Positions 8,393 to 16,840 are shown, counted from the first letter of the stretch. The stretch: 64,000 nucleotides of DNA from Pseudomonas sp. TH15 (GCF_016651105.1 NZ_JAEKEL010000002.1:578501-642500), one strand, 5' to 3'. The notes: generated by a model not told the origin, from the letters alone. Translations and numbers: made by a program.

Positions 8393-8766
8393 ATGCAAAA
8401 GGCATCCATAAGCCCCCTGAGATAGATTCCGCCGATACATCCCCCTACGCTTCTCCCGACTCAAAAAAACTCCATGAAGCCGCAGAACGCGCCCTCGACC
8501 ACTACCTAAAACCCGAACCGCCCTCCCGCAACTCCGTCGATCGCGCCATGCAGATGTTCATGGTCGCCCCCGACATTAACTCCGAAGCCATCGCCATCCA
8601 GACCTACGAAACGTTTTCGTCGGTGAGCATTCTGTTGCTGGATCTGGCGGACAGCTTGGAAGACAAGCCGCGGCATCTGGCGATGGCGATTTATCACTTG
8701 AGCGAGATGGGGTTGTTGCTGGCGGAGAAGACGCTGGACAGTGAACGGGCGATTGCGCTGGCCTGA
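8393..8766 (+). pseudogene. DUF6124-type (DUF3077-like) small protein, apparent -1 frameshift
   Basis: The ATG at 8393 has a good AAGG site and starts MQKASI, but the frame stops at 8423-8425. One frame lower the protein continues PPEIDSADTSPYASPDSKKL, then HEAAERALDHYLKPEP and on to the stop at 8766. This matches the usual layout of this Pseudomonas family (a Pro/Ser-rich start, KKLHEAAERALDHYL, then a helical C-terminus). Adding one C to the C5 run at 8413-8417 joins the frames into a protein of about 124 residues. The ATG at 8548 could yield a 72-residue fragment. Either a true lesion or a homopolymer read error. Function unknown. Confidence 0.7.
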
Positions 8767-8795
8767 CCTTCAGGCAGGCGTTGTCTTGCCACGAC

Positions 8796-8897
8796 GCCAT
8801 CGCGAGCAAGCTCGCTCCCACAATGGATCAGCGGTGAACCCATTATGGGTGGTCACAAACGATCAACCAATGAAGGAGCGAGCCTGCTCGCGATGGC
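8796..8897. repeat. REP-type inverted pair (CGCGAGCAAGCTCGCTCC kind)
   Basis: GCCATCGCGAGCAAGCTCGC at the left and its near complement ending CTGCTCGCGATGGC at the right flank about 60 bases. It lies between the DUF6124-type gene and the convergent PilZ gene. Confidence 0.85.
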
Positions 8898-8919
8898 AAT
8901 AGTGAACGCGCCGCAGAAA

Positions 8920-9279
8920 TCAAGCCGAAGCAGGCAACGGCTGAAAACTGAAGTACTGGCGCAACGCGCTCACCAATTGCCCATATTCCGGCGGTGCCCG
9001 TTGCAGGCTGAACCCGGCGTCATAGTGGTGGGGCGTCGCGTCTTCGTGGCACCACAGGCAATACGCGCGCACGTCGATGACCTGCATGCAGCCATCGCTG
9101 GCCGGGATTTTCAGACGCAAGTCAAAGTCCGCACCAATCATCATCGGCAACTGGCTGATGAGCATCAAACCGTCTTCAGACACATTGCCTAGAAAGCCGA
9201 TGGGCCTGTCGGTGACGCTGTTGAACACTTTCAGAAAATACGGCAGTTGATGCCGCTCGATACGGCGGTCGGTAAACAT
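8920..9279 (-). CDS. PilZ domain protein
   Basis: A 119-residue single-domain PilZ protein, a likely c-di-GMP receptor. The N-terminal arginines (DRRIERHQ) supply the RxxxR element and GNVSEDGLML supplies the D/NxSxxG element. The beta-barrel continues to a C-terminal helix (ALRQYFSF). The start is the ATG at 9279 (MFTDRRIER), the usual N-terminus of this group; the frame is open to 9393 but that extension is not PilZ-like. The window also encodes the c-di-GMP enzymes SadC and BifA, so the ligand is made and destroyed by neighbours. No effector partner is visible. Confidence 0.88.
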   Translation of the reverse strand: MFTDRRIERHQLPYFLKVFNSVTDRPIGFLGNVSEDGLMLISQLPMMIGADFDLRLKIPASDGCMQVIDVRAYCLWCHEDATPHHYDAGFSLQRAPPEYGQLVSALRQYFSFQPLPASA

Positions 9280-9507
9280 GCGCGGTTCGCCATGCAGGGC
9301 TCCATCACAGAGCCGCACTGTGCTTCGGAACGAACCTGTCTTGCAGGTACGCTCTCCCCGCTTCCGGTGTGACGGTCGCCATGACGCCGTCACCTGACTG
9401 CTGCCAGTCGCAGGTGTTGCCCCGGTTTAGAGGCCAGGCTCTAAAACGGGGTGATTCGACTATAGCTCAGCTTGTACACGCGGCCAGCCTTTGTATGAGA
9501 TCTATCA

Positions 9508-9891
9508 TCAGAAGCCGGTCGGCTGCACCACCGCCGCGCTGCGGGTTGGGTAATGGCCCAGCGACTGCAGGGTTTCCAGGCGCGCACGGGCACGGTAGGC
9601 GTATTCGCTTTGCGGGTACGAGGCAATGATGAACTCGTAGGTTTGCGCGGCATCGATAAACAGCTTTTGCCGTTCCAGGCATTGGCCGCGCATCATCGAC
9701 ACTTCCGGCTGCACGTAGCGCCGGGCGCGGCTGTCGCGGTCAACCTTGGACAGCTCGAGCATCACCTGCTCGCAATTGCCCCGGTCATAGGCGCTGTAGG
9801 CGTTATTCAAATGATGGTTCATCGACCAACGGGTGCAGCCCGTGACGCTGAGGGCACTGATGGCAAGGGCGGCAATGAGCACGAATCGCAT
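9508..9891 (-). CDS. TPR-containing lipoprotein
   Basis: A 127-residue lipoprotein. The signal peptide ends in the lipobox LSVTGC, with Cys about residue 19. The mature part is helical, with a tetratricopeptide-like pair (CEQVMLELSKVDRDSRAR, then AAQTYEFIIASYPQSEYAYRARARLE) as in outer-membrane assembly or peptidoglycan-associated lipoproteins. It is transcribed divergently from pyruvate kinase. No specific function is recognised. Confidence 0.8.
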   Translation of the reverse strand: MRFVLIAALAISALSVTGCTRWSMNHHLNNAYSAYDRGNCEQVMLELSKVDRDSRARRYVQPEVSMMRGQCLERQKLFIDAAQTYEFIIASYPQSEYAYRARARLETLQSLGHYPTRSAAVVQPTGF

Positions 9892-10048
9892 GGGGGTTCT
9901 CCTGTCTTGAGCTCTGTATCGACCCGTTGGCGGAAATCTTCAGGAATGTTCGTTTAAAGAAAGAAACGAATAAGTAGTGCACATGAACAATGACTACAGC
10001 CAGAGACCATAGTAGCCTCACTCAGCGCTTGAACTCAGGAGTCTATGC

Positions 10049-11500
10049 ATGTCCGTCCGTCGCACCAAAATCGTCGCTACCCTTGGCCCGGCCAGTAACT
10101 CGCCGGAAGTTCTCGAACAGCTGATTCTGGCTGGCCTGGACGTCGCCCGCCTGAACTTCTCCCACGGCACCCCCGACGAGCACAAGGCTCGCGCGAAGCT
10201 GGTGCGTGACCTCGCTGCCAAGCACGGCCGCTTCGTCGCCCTGCTGGGTGACCTGCAAGGCCCGAAAATCCGTATCGCCAAATTCGCCGGCAAGAAGATC
10301 GAGCTGAAGATCGGTGACCAGTTCACCTTCTCCACCAGCCATCCGCTGACCGAAGGCAACCAGCAAGTAGTCGGCATCGACTACCCGGACCTGGTCAAGG
10401 ATTGCGGCGTAGGCGACGAGCTGCTGCTCGACGACGGCCGCGTGGTGATGCGCGTCGATACCGCCACCGCCACGGAGCTGCATTGCACCGTGCTGATCGG
10501 CGGCCCGCTGTCGGACCACAAAGGCATCAACCGTCGCGGCGGTGGCCTGACCGCTCCAGCCCTGACTGAAAAAGACAAGGCCGACATCAAGCTCGCCGCC
10601 GAGATGGAAGTCGACTACCTCGCCGTGTCCTTCCCGCGTGACGCCGCCGACATGGAATACGCCCGTCAACTGCGCGACGAGGCCGGCGGCACTGCCTGGC
10701 TCGTGGCGAAGATCGAACGCGCCGAAGCCGTGGCCGACGACGACACCCTCGACGCGCTGATCAAGGCGTCCGACGCGGTGATGGTTGCCCGTGGTGACCT
10801 GGGCGTGGAAATCGGCGACGCCGAGCTGGTGGGCATTCAGAAGAAAATCATTCTGCACGCACGCCGCCACAACAAGGCTGTGATCGTTGCGACCCAGATG
10901 ATGGAGTCGATGATCCAGAACCCGATGCCGACCCGCGCCGAAGTGTCCGACGTGGCCAACGCCGTGCTCGACTACACCGACGCCGTGATGCTCTCGGCCG
11001 AAAGTGCTGCCGGTCTGTACCCGCTGGAAGCCGTGCAGGCAATGGCGCGCATCTGCGTCGGCGCTGAAAAGCACCCGACCAGCAAGACCTCCAGCCACCG
11101 CATCGGCAAGGTCTTCGAGAGCTGCGACCAGTCCATCGCCTTGGCCGCCATGTACACCGCCAACCACTTCCCGGGCGTGAAGGCGATCATCGCCCTGACC
11201 GAAAGTGGCTACACGCCGTTGATCATGTCGCGCATCCGTTCCTCGGTGCCGATCTACGCGTTCTCCCCGCACCGCGAAACCCAGGCCCGCGCGGCCATGT
11301 TCCGTGGCGTCTACACCGTACCGTTCGACCCGGCATCGCTGCCACCTGAGCAAGTCAGCCAGGCCGCGATCGACGAGTTGCTCAAGCGCGGCGTCGTGGC
11401 GAAAGGCGACTGGGTCATCCTGACCAAGGGCGACAGCTACCACACCATCGGCGGCACCAACGGGATGAAAATCCTGCACGTTGGCGACCCGATGGTCTGA
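10049..11500 (+). CDS. pyk: Pyruvate kinase
   Basis: A 483-residue cytosolic enzyme converting phosphoenolpyruvate and ADP to pyruvate and ATP, the last step of glycolysis and of the Entner-Doudoroff route. It starts RRTKIVATLGPAS, carries LNFSHGTPDEH, the metal/substrate region VMVARGDLGVEI and the TQMMESMIQNPMPTRAEV segment of the family signature. AGGAG lies upstream of the ATG at 10049, and a strong terminator follows at 11522. Length is normal for type II (PykA) enzymes. Identification is secure. Confidence 0.97.
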   Translation: MSVRRTKIVATLGPASNSPEVLEQLILAGLDVARLNFSHGTPDEHKARAKLVRDLAAKHGRFVALLGDLQGPKIRIAKFAGKKIELKIGDQFTFSTSHPLTEGNQQVVGIDYPDLVKDCGVGDELLLDDGRVVMRVDTATATELHCTVLIGGPLSDHKGINRRGGGLTAPALTEKDKADIKLAAEMEVDYLAVSFPRDAADMEYARQLRDEAGGTAWLVAKIERAEAVADDDTLDALIKASDAVMVARGDLGVEIGDAELVGIQKKIILHARRHNKAVIVATQMMESMIQNPMPTRAEVSDVANAVLDYTDAVMLSAESAAGLYPLEAVQAMARICVGAEKHPTSKTSSHRIGKVFESCDQSIALAAMYTANHFPGVKAIIALTESGYTPLIMSRIRSSVPIYAFSPHRETQARAAMFRGVYTVPFDPASLPPEQVSQAAIDELLKRGVVAKGDWVILTKGDSYHTIGGTNGMKILHVGDPMV

Positions 11501-11521
11501 GTGATCGGTTGTTAGAAAAAC

Positions 11522-11554
11522 AAAAGCCCTGCCATGTGAATGGCGGGGCTTTTT
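11522..11554 (+). terminator. Rho-independent terminator after pyk
   Basis: AAGCCCTGCCA and TGGCGGGGCTT form a stem around a six-base loop, followed by a T run, 20 to 50 bases after the pyk stop. Confidence 0.85.
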
Positions 11555-11590
11555 GGTTTCTGATCCAGGAAGCGTGGTGACTGACCTGAC

Positions 11591-11691
11591 GCCTTCGCGG
11601 GCAAGCCTCGCTCCTACAGAGGTTCATCGGTGTTCACAAATTTTGTGTCAACCACAAAACCTGTAGGAGCGAGGCTTGCCCGCGAAGAGGC
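11591..11691. repeat. REP-type inverted pair
   Basis: GCCTTCGCGGGCAAGCCTCG at the left and CGAGGCTTGCCCGCGAAGAG at the right are near-perfect complements across about 60 bases. It sits between the convergent pyk and crotonase genes. Confidence 0.88.
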
Positions 11692-11711
11692 CCGCCCGAT
11701 CACCACAAGAC

Positions 11712-12461
11712 TCAATGCCGCTTGATAAACCCCGACAACGCCGCCATCGCTTCCGGCGAACGCAGCCGCTGGGTAAACAACAACCCCTCTTCCTCGATCA
11801 CTTTGCGGATCAATTCCCGGTCCGGCGCTTTCATCAATTGTTTGCTGATGCGCACGGCCTCGGTTGGCAACGATTCAAACCTCAACGCCATCTCCCGCGC
11901 CTTGGCCAATGCCGCTTCGCCATTGCCCAACGCTTCGGTGGCAATCCCCCACGCGGCGGCTTGTTCACCGCTGAAACCTTCACCGAGCAGCAACAGTTCA
12001 GCCGCTTTGGCATACCCGAGCAAACGCGGCAGGATCAGGCTGGAACCAAACTCCGGGCACAACCCGAGGTTTACAAACGGCATGCGCAACCGAGCATCCC
12101 GACTGACGTACACCAGATCGCAATGCAGCAGCAGGGTCGTGCCGATGCCCACCGCCGCACCGGCCACGGCAGCGATCACCGGTTTGCGGCAGTCGAGCAG
12201 GCTGAGCATGAAGTGGAACACCGGGCTGTCGAGGTTGCTCGGTGGTTGCTGGATGAAGTCGGCGATGTCGTTGCCGGCGGTGAAGCACTCACTGCTGCCG
12301 GTGATCAGCACGGCGTTGATTTCGGGGTCAGTGTCGGCCTGTTTCAGCGCTTCGGCCAAGCGGCTGTACATGGCGCGGGTCAGGGCGTTTTTCTTGTCGG
12401 GGCGGTTGAGGCGCAAAGTCAGCAGACCGCGCTCGCGTTCAATCTGGATGGCATCGGGCAT
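11712..12461 (-). CDS. Crotonase-family enoyl-CoA isomerase/hydratase (ECI-like active site)
   Basis: A 249-residue crotonase-fold protein; length fits. The oxyanion-hole segments FTAGNDIADF and AGAAVGIGTTLLLHCD are present. Both glutamates of classical hydratases are absent: the first aligns with Thr in GIGTTLL and the second with Phe in MPFVNLG. Instead it has GLCPEFGSS, where a Glu in a PExxSS setting is characteristic of delta3-delta2 enoyl-CoA isomerases. I therefore infer an isomerase-type enzyme for unsaturated fatty-acyl-CoA, though databases would likely call it enoyl-CoA hydratase. It lies downstream of the ferredoxin reductase on the same strand, 31 bases apart. Confidence 0.85.
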   Translation of the reverse strand: MPDAIQIERERGLLTLRLNRPDKKNALTRAMYSRLAEALKQADTDPEINAVLITGSSECFTAGNDIADFIQQPPSNLDSPVFHFMLSLLDCRKPVIAAVAGAAVGIGTTLLLHCDLVYVSRDARLRMPFVNLGLCPEFGSSLILPRLLGYAKAAELLLLGEGFSGEQAAAWGIATEALGNGEAALAKAREMALRFESLPTEAVRISKQLMKAPDRELIRKVIEEEGLLFTQRLRSPEAMAALSGFIKRH

Positions 12462-12492
12462 GGCGAGTCTCGCGTCGTTAAACGGTCAGCGC

Positions 12493-13428
12493 TCAACCAC
12501 GGGGCAGGAAGACATCAGCCAGCAGTTGATTGCGCGGCAATCCCGCCAGGTACAGGCGCCGGGCAAAGGCGTCGACGCTGTCGGGGGCACCGCAGAGTAA
12601 GGCCAGGGTTTGCCTTGAAACAAGCCGCAGTTGCGCCAACGCCTGTGGCAACTCGGCCGGGGTCCAGAGCTCGACCGTGAGGTTTTCACGGCCAACGGCC
12701 ATGGCTTGCAGGGGTTTGGCCAGGTAATGCTCGTTGGCGTCATGGGCTAGGTGAATGACACGGATGGCGCCCAGATGATCCTGGCGCAACGCTTCACGTA
12801 ACACCCCGAACAACGGCCCCAGACCGGTGCCGGCCGCCAATAGCCAAAGCGGTCGAGTGTGCCAGTCCGGGTCGTAATGCAGGGCACCGCCGCGCAGTTC
12901 ACCGAGGCGGAGTGTGTCGCCGATCTGCAACTGGCGCGCCGCGTCGCTGAATTCGCCAGGCTGACGGCAATCGAGGTGAAATTCCAGGAAGCGGTCTTCT
13001 TCCGGCAGGCTGGCCAGGGAATACGGCCGGGCCACGTTGCCGGCCCACAACACCAGGTGCTGGCCGGCGCTGTAGCGCAGCGCACGCACAGGGATCACGC
13101 GCAAACGCAACACGCTGGTGCTGAGCCAATCAACGGCGGCGACTTCAGCCGGGCGACCGTCCTGTTGCGGGTCGAAGGCGTGTACTTGCAAGTCCTCAAC
13201 CACCGAACACTGACAGGCCAGGCGCCAACCTTGCTGACGTTGCTCGGCACTCAGCGCATCGGGGCGACTGTCGCTGGGCGTGCCTTGTACACATTGCACC
13301 AGGCATGCATGGCAACTGCCGGCGCGGCAACTGTAAGGCACCGATACACCCTTTTGATTCAAGGCATCCAGCAGGTTGCTGCCCGCCGCCACCGACCACT
13401 GGCGTTCGCCGACTCGTAACTCAGGCAT
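12493..13428 (-). CDS. 2Fe-2S ferredoxin/flavin reductase electron-transfer protein
   Basis: A 311-residue fusion. An N-terminal plant-type ferredoxin domain has VPYSCRAGSCHACLVQC (Cys-x4-Cys-x2-Cys) and a fourth Cys in LACQCSV near residue 78. An FAD-binding barrel follows (RPYSLASLPEED) and then an NAD(P)-binding domain (LLAAGTGLGPLFGVL). It moves electrons from NAD(P)H to an unknown acceptor, often an oxygenase, and none is adjacent. The start is the ATG at 13428 (MPELRVGER), overlapping the sadC stop by eight bases; the frame is open further upstream. Family is certain, partner unknown. Confidence 0.9.
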   Translation of the reverse strand: MPELRVGERQWSVAAGSNLLDALNQKGVSVPYSCRAGSCHACLVQCVQGTPSDSRPDALSAEQRQQGWRLACQCSVVEDLQVHAFDPQQDGRPAEVAAVDWLSTSVLRLRVIPVRALRYSAGQHLVLWAGNVARPYSLASLPEEDRFLEFHLDCRQPGEFSDAARQLQIGDTLRLGELRGGALHYDPDWHTRPLWLLAAGTGLGPLFGVLREALRQDHLGAIRVIHLAHDANEHYLAKPLQAMAVGRENLTVELWTPAELPQALAQLRLVSRQTLALLCGAPDSVDAFARRLYLAGLPRNQLLADVFLPRG

Positions 13429-14539
13429 CGATGTTCTCCCACGCCGCCGCGCAACGATTACGACCGTCGCGTTTGGCGCGATATAGCGCCTGGTCGGCAC
13501 GTTGCAGGGCATCGTCGAGGTCATCGCCCAGCTCCAGCAGGGTCATGCCGGCGGACAAGCTGAGGTTGCGCACATTCAGGCCGAACAACTCGACATCGGT
13601 AAAGGCGATGCGCAGCCGTTCGCAACAGGAGGTCAGGCGCTCGGCATCACAGTCGGGCAGCAACACCACGAATTCTTCGCCGCCGTAACGGGCCAGCACA
13701 TCACCATCACGCAGGCAGGCCGTGGCCACCCCGGCGAAGGCTTGCAACACCTGATCGCCAGCGGCGTGGCCATGCACATCGTTGATGCGTTTGAAGTGGT
13801 CGAGGTCGATCAGCGCCAAGCCGTGGATCACGCTCGCGTCCATGGCGTTGAGCTCGCGGGAGGCCAGGCGCAGGAAGTGGCGGCGGTTGAACAGCCCGGT
13901 GAGTTCGTCGGTGGCCACCAGGTCTTCGAGCTGGCGCATCATCCCGCGCAGAGTGTCTTGATGCGCCTGCAAGGCGAAGCGCCGTTGGCGCATGAGTTGA
14001 CGCGAGGCCTGGACGTAACGGGCGTAAAGCACCAGCCACACCAGCACCATAAACAGCACGCACACCTGCAACAGCGCCAATGCCGGATCGGGCAACTGGA
14101 AGTGGTAACCGTCCCACAAGGTGATGGCGCTGAAACTGAAGAACACCAGCAACGCACACCGCACAAAGGCACGACGCGACAGGTGGAACAGGCCGAACAG
14201 CAGAATCAGAACATAGAACACCAGAAACGCGCCGCGGGCCCCGTCCAGGTGAAAGATCAGCCAGGTTTGCCAGCCCAGGCCCAGCAATACCTGCACTTCG
14301 GTCAGGCTCGGGTCGCTAAAGCGCAGGTTGCAACCGCTGTAAAACACTGCGAACAACGCCGCCTGACTGATCACCACCAACGCACTGCCAACGGCGACGC
14401 CGGCCAGTGGCTCATCGTAGTGCCCGGTGAAAAACGCCAGCCACAGCAGCAGCAGAGCCAATCCGTAGGTGCCGGCCGCGAGGGCAAAACGTTTGAGCAA
14501 CAGGCGCTGGATGGCGTTATGGGTCAATCGTTGACTCAC
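13421..14539 (-). CDS. sadC: Membrane diguanylate cyclase SadC
   Basis: About 372 residues: six or so hydrophobic segments in the first 180 residues, a short linker helix, then a GGDEF domain. The active site reads YGGEEF, a catalytically competent variant, and the inhibitory RxxD site (RDGD) lies five residues before it, so product feedback is expected. The conserved DELTGLFNRR is present. The neighbours (ferredoxin reductase and crotonase downstream, fumarase across the intergenic) match the sadC locus of P. aeruginosa (PA4332) as I recall it. The start is unclear: GTG 14539 is preferred, preceded in frame by TTG 14542, and no good ribosome site is visible. Confidence 0.85.
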   Translation of the reverse strand: MSQRLTHNAIQRLLLKRFALAAGTYGLALLLLWLAFFTGHYDEPLAGVAVGSALVVISQAALFAVFYSGCNLRFSDPSLTEVQVLLGLGWQTWLIFHLDGARGAFLVFYVLILLFGLFHLSRRAFVRCALLVFFSFSAITLWDGYHFQLPDPALALLQVCVLFMVLVWLVLYARYVQASRQLMRQRRFALQAHQDTLRGMMRQLEDLVATDELTGLFNRRHFLRLASRELNAMDASVIHGLALIDLDHFKRINDVHGHAAGDQVLQAFAGVATACLRDGDVLARYGGEEFVVLLPDCDAERLTSCCERLRIAFTDVELFGLNVRNLSLSAGMTLLELGDDLDDALQRADQALYRAKRDGRNRCAAAWENIDA

Positions 14540-14661
14540 CAAAGGAAAAGAGGCTGAAAGAGTGTCCTACTCTACAGGCCGATTGCCACTTTAGTGGCGT
14601 GACCGATAAATAACCACCGATTTTCGGGCTCGAAATTTGACGTCAAAAGTGCGGCTGCAAA

Positions 14662-14822
14662 GCCCTCACCCTAGCCCTCTCCCAGAGGGAGAGGGGACTG
14701 ACCGTGTTGTTTATCCGATGTACACCGACCTGAAATACCGCGTCGAACTCAGGTTTGAACGGCATGAAGATCGGCTCCCTTTCCCCCTCGCCCCCTTGGG
14801 GGAGAGGGCTGGGGTGAGGGGG
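14662..14822. repeat. Inverted repeat with CCCTCACCC/GGGTGAGGG ends
   Basis: GCCCTCACCCTAGCCCTCTC at the left is matched by GAGAGGGCTGGGGTGAGGG at the right, about 160 bases apart. Each end also folds on itself (CCCTCTCCC with GGGAGAGGGG; CCCCCTTGGGGG). This looks like a small MITE-like or repeat element known from many Pseudomonas genomes. No coding capacity. Confidence 0.8.
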
Positions 14823-14976
14823 AAGATCTTGAACTGCAAACCCGACGTCCGATATTCGCCCACCCATGCGACCAACGAATGACTGCCAGCGCGTGTATGC
14901 CTCACCGAGGCGCGGTATACTGCCGCGCCTTTTTAGCGTCGCGCCAGCAGCCCCGGCGTGCCCGGCCCAAAGGGCC

Positions 14977-15062
14977 AGCTTCAAGTTGCAAGCTCCAAGC
15001 CGCCAGCTCAAGCAGTCCGCGTACTGCTTCAACTTGCCGCTCAAAGCTTGATGCTCAAAGCT
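14977..15062. repeat. AGCTTCAAGTTGCAAGC-type inverted repeat
   Basis: AGCTTCAAGTTGCAAGCT and the complementary AAGCTTGATGCTCAAAGCT bracket an inner pair, CAAGCAGTCCGCGTACTGCTT. It is a second repeat family, immediately upstream of the fumarase ribosome site. Confidence 0.7.
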
Positions 15063-15102
15063 GCCCCATAGAATGTTCCCGTCTTTTAGAGGAGCGCGAC
15101 TC

Positions 15103-16626
15103 ATGACCGTGATCAAGCAAGACGACCTGATTCAGAGCGTTGCCGACGCCCTGCAGTTCATTTCCTATTACCATCCCGTTGACTTCATCCAGGCGATGCA
15201 CGAAGCCTACCTGCGCGAAGAATCGCCAGCGGCCCGTGACTCCATGGCGCAAATCCTGATCAACTCGCGCATGTGCGCCACCGGCCACCGCCCGATCTGC
15301 CAGGACACCGGCATCGTGACGGTATTTGTCCGCGTGGGCATGGACGTGCGTTGGGATGGCGCCACCATGAGCCTGGACGACATGATCAACCAAGGCGTGC
15401 GCCAGGCTTACAACCTGCCGGAAAACGTCCTGCGTGCCTCGATCCTCGCCGACCCGGCGGGCGCTCGTAGAAACACCAAGGACAACACCCCGGCCGTTAT
15501 CCACTACTCCATCGTTCCGGGTAACACCGTGGAAGTGGACGTGGCGGCCAAGGGCGGCGGCTCCGAGAACAAGTCGAAGATGGCCATGCTCAACCCGTCC
15601 GACTCGATCGTCGACTGGGTATTGAAAACTGTGCCAACCATGGGCGCCGGCTGGTGCCCACCTGGCATGCTCGGCATCGGCATCGGCGGCACCGCCGAGA
15701 AAGCTGCGGTGATGGCCAAGGAAGTGTTGATGGAATCCATCGACATCCACGAGCTGAAAAAGCGCGGCCCGTCCAACCGTATCGAAGAGATGCGTCTGGA
15801 GCTGTTCGAGAAGGTCAACCAACTGGGCATCGGCGCACAGGGCCTGGGTGGCCTGACCACCGTGCTCGATGTGAAGATCATGGATTACCCGACCCACGCC
15901 GCTTCGTTGCCGGTGTGCATGATCCCGAACTGCGCCGCCACCCGTCACGCGCACTTCGTGCTCGACGGTTCCGGCCCGGCCTCGCTCGAAGCACCACCGC
16001 TGGACGCCTACCCGGAAATCGTCTGGGAAGCCGGCCCATCGGCTCGCCGCGTCAACCTCGACACCCTGACGCCTGAAGACGTGCAGAGCTGGAAGCCGGG
16101 CGAAACCGTCCTGCTCAACGGCAAGATGCTCACCGGTCGCGACGCTGCGCACAAGCGCATGGTCGAGATGCTGAACAAGGGTGAAACCCTGCCGGTCGAC
16201 CTCAAGGGTCGCTTCATCTACTACGTCGGCCCGGTTGATCCGGTGCGCGAGGAAGTGGTTGGCCCTGCCGGTCCGACGACTGCTACGCGGATGGACAAGT
16301 TCACCCGTCAAATCCTTGAGCAAACCGGCCTGTTGGGCATGATCGGCAAATCCGAGCGCGGCCCTACCGCGATCGAAGCGATCAAGGACCACAAAGCCGT
16401 TTACCTGATGGCGGTCGGCGGCGCGGCTTACCTGGTGGCGCAAGCGATCAAGAAATCCCGCGTCGTGGCGTTCGCCGAACTGGGGATGGAAGCCATCTAC
16501 GAGTTCGACGTGAAGGACATGCCGGTCACCGTTGCTGTCGACAGCAAGGGTGAGTCGGTACACATCACCGGTCCTGCCATCTGGCAGAAAAAGATCAGTG
16601 AAAGCCTGGCGGTGGAAGTGCAGTAA
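15103..16626 (+). CDS. fumA: Class I fumarate hydratase (4Fe-4S)
   Basis: A 507-residue iron-sulfur fumarase of the TCA cycle interconverting fumarate and L-malate. Cys-containing motifs that bind the cluster are visible (RPICQDTGIV near residue 67; IPNCAATRH near 278). The GGGSENKSKM and GIGGTAEKAAVMAKE segments are diagnostic. The start is the ATG at 15103 with GAGGAG upstream; an in-frame ATG at 15073 lacks that support. Length is normal for the two-domain class I enzyme. A strong terminator follows. Confidence 0.95.
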   Translation: MTVIKQDDLIQSVADALQFISYYHPVDFIQAMHEAYLREESPAARDSMAQILINSRMCATGHRPICQDTGIVTVFVRVGMDVRWDGATMSLDDMINQGVRQAYNLPENVLRASILADPAGARRNTKDNTPAVIHYSIVPGNTVEVDVAAKGGGSENKSKMAMLNPSDSIVDWVLKTVPTMGAGWCPPGMLGIGIGGTAEKAAVMAKEVLMESIDIHELKKRGPSNRIEEMRLELFEKVNQLGIGAQGLGGLTTVLDVKIMDYPTHAASLPVCMIPNCAATRHAHFVLDGSGPASLEAPPLDAYPEIVWEAGPSARRVNLDTLTPEDVQSWKPGETVLLNGKMLTGRDAAHKRMVEMLNKGETLPVDLKGRFIYYVGPVDPVREEVVGPAGPTTATRMDKFTRQILEQTGLLGMIGKSERGPTAIEAIKDHKAVYLMAVGGAAYLVAQAIKKSRVVAFAELGMEAIYEFDVKDMPVTVAVDSKGESVHITGPAIWQKKISESLAVEVQ

Positions 16627-16641
16627 GCGTTTCGCAGCCAT

Positions 16642-16678
16642 AAAAGGCCGGCCGTCACCCGACGAGCCGGCCTTTTTT
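16642..16678 (+). terminator. Rho-independent terminator after fumarase
   Basis: AAAAGGCCGGC and GCCGGCCTTTT form a long stem ending in six Ts, 16 bases after the fumarase stop. Confidence 0.92.
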
Positions 16679-16760
16679 GTGCCCGCGCCTCCACCCCTTG
16701 ACTACACTGTGTCTGTGTCTACTGCCTAAAGGGCACAACGCACATTTTTCGTGACAAATC

Positions 16761-16780
16761 ACCTGTCAGATCTGACAGGT
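16761..16780. promoter_or_regulatory. Perfect 20-bp palindrome resembling a lux box
   Basis: ACCTGTCAGATCTGACAGGT is its own reverse complement. Its ends match the classical lux box (ACCTGT...ACAGGT) and it fits the CT-N12-AG pattern of Las/Rhl-type boxes. It lies 60 bases before the preferred TcB start and just upstream of a possible -10 (CATATT near 16791). A LuxR-type regulator binding here is inference; no luxR or luxI gene is in the window. Confidence 0.65.
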
Positions 16781-16840
16781 TACGACCACACATATTCTTG
16801 CTAGCGTCAGTCCACACGCATGTGCGCAATGGAATGACTC

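Larger units (their letters stand above)
14540..15102. other. Repeat-filled intergenic between sadC and fumarase
   Basis: No gene is supported in these 560 bases between divergent genes. They hold two separate inverted-repeat elements, annotated individually, and at the right end the fumarase ribosome site GAGGAG. The short reading frames here run through the palindromes and lack family resemblance. Confidence 0.6.

Noticed and set aside
8207..8425. A 72-codon frame over the leader RNA
   Set aside because: It crosses all predicted stems, lacks a ribosome site and resembles no protein; its end is merely the first codons of the DUF6124 gene.
10043..11479. A 478-codon frame antisense to pyruvate kinase
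   Set aside because: His/Gly/Val-rich mirror of a GC-rich gene on the other strand; no start signal or family features.
14866..15106. Short frames just before fumarase
   Set aside because: They read through the AGCTTCAAG-type repeat and end in the fumarase ribosome site.
15055..16641. A 528-codon frame antisense to fumarase
   Set aside because: Shadow of fumA; composition and lack of motifs rule it out.
16798..16840. Upstream start for TcB at 16798
   Set aside because: No ribosome site; the leader it would encode is not TcB-like, while ATG 16841 gives the family N-terminus in the neighbouring frame.
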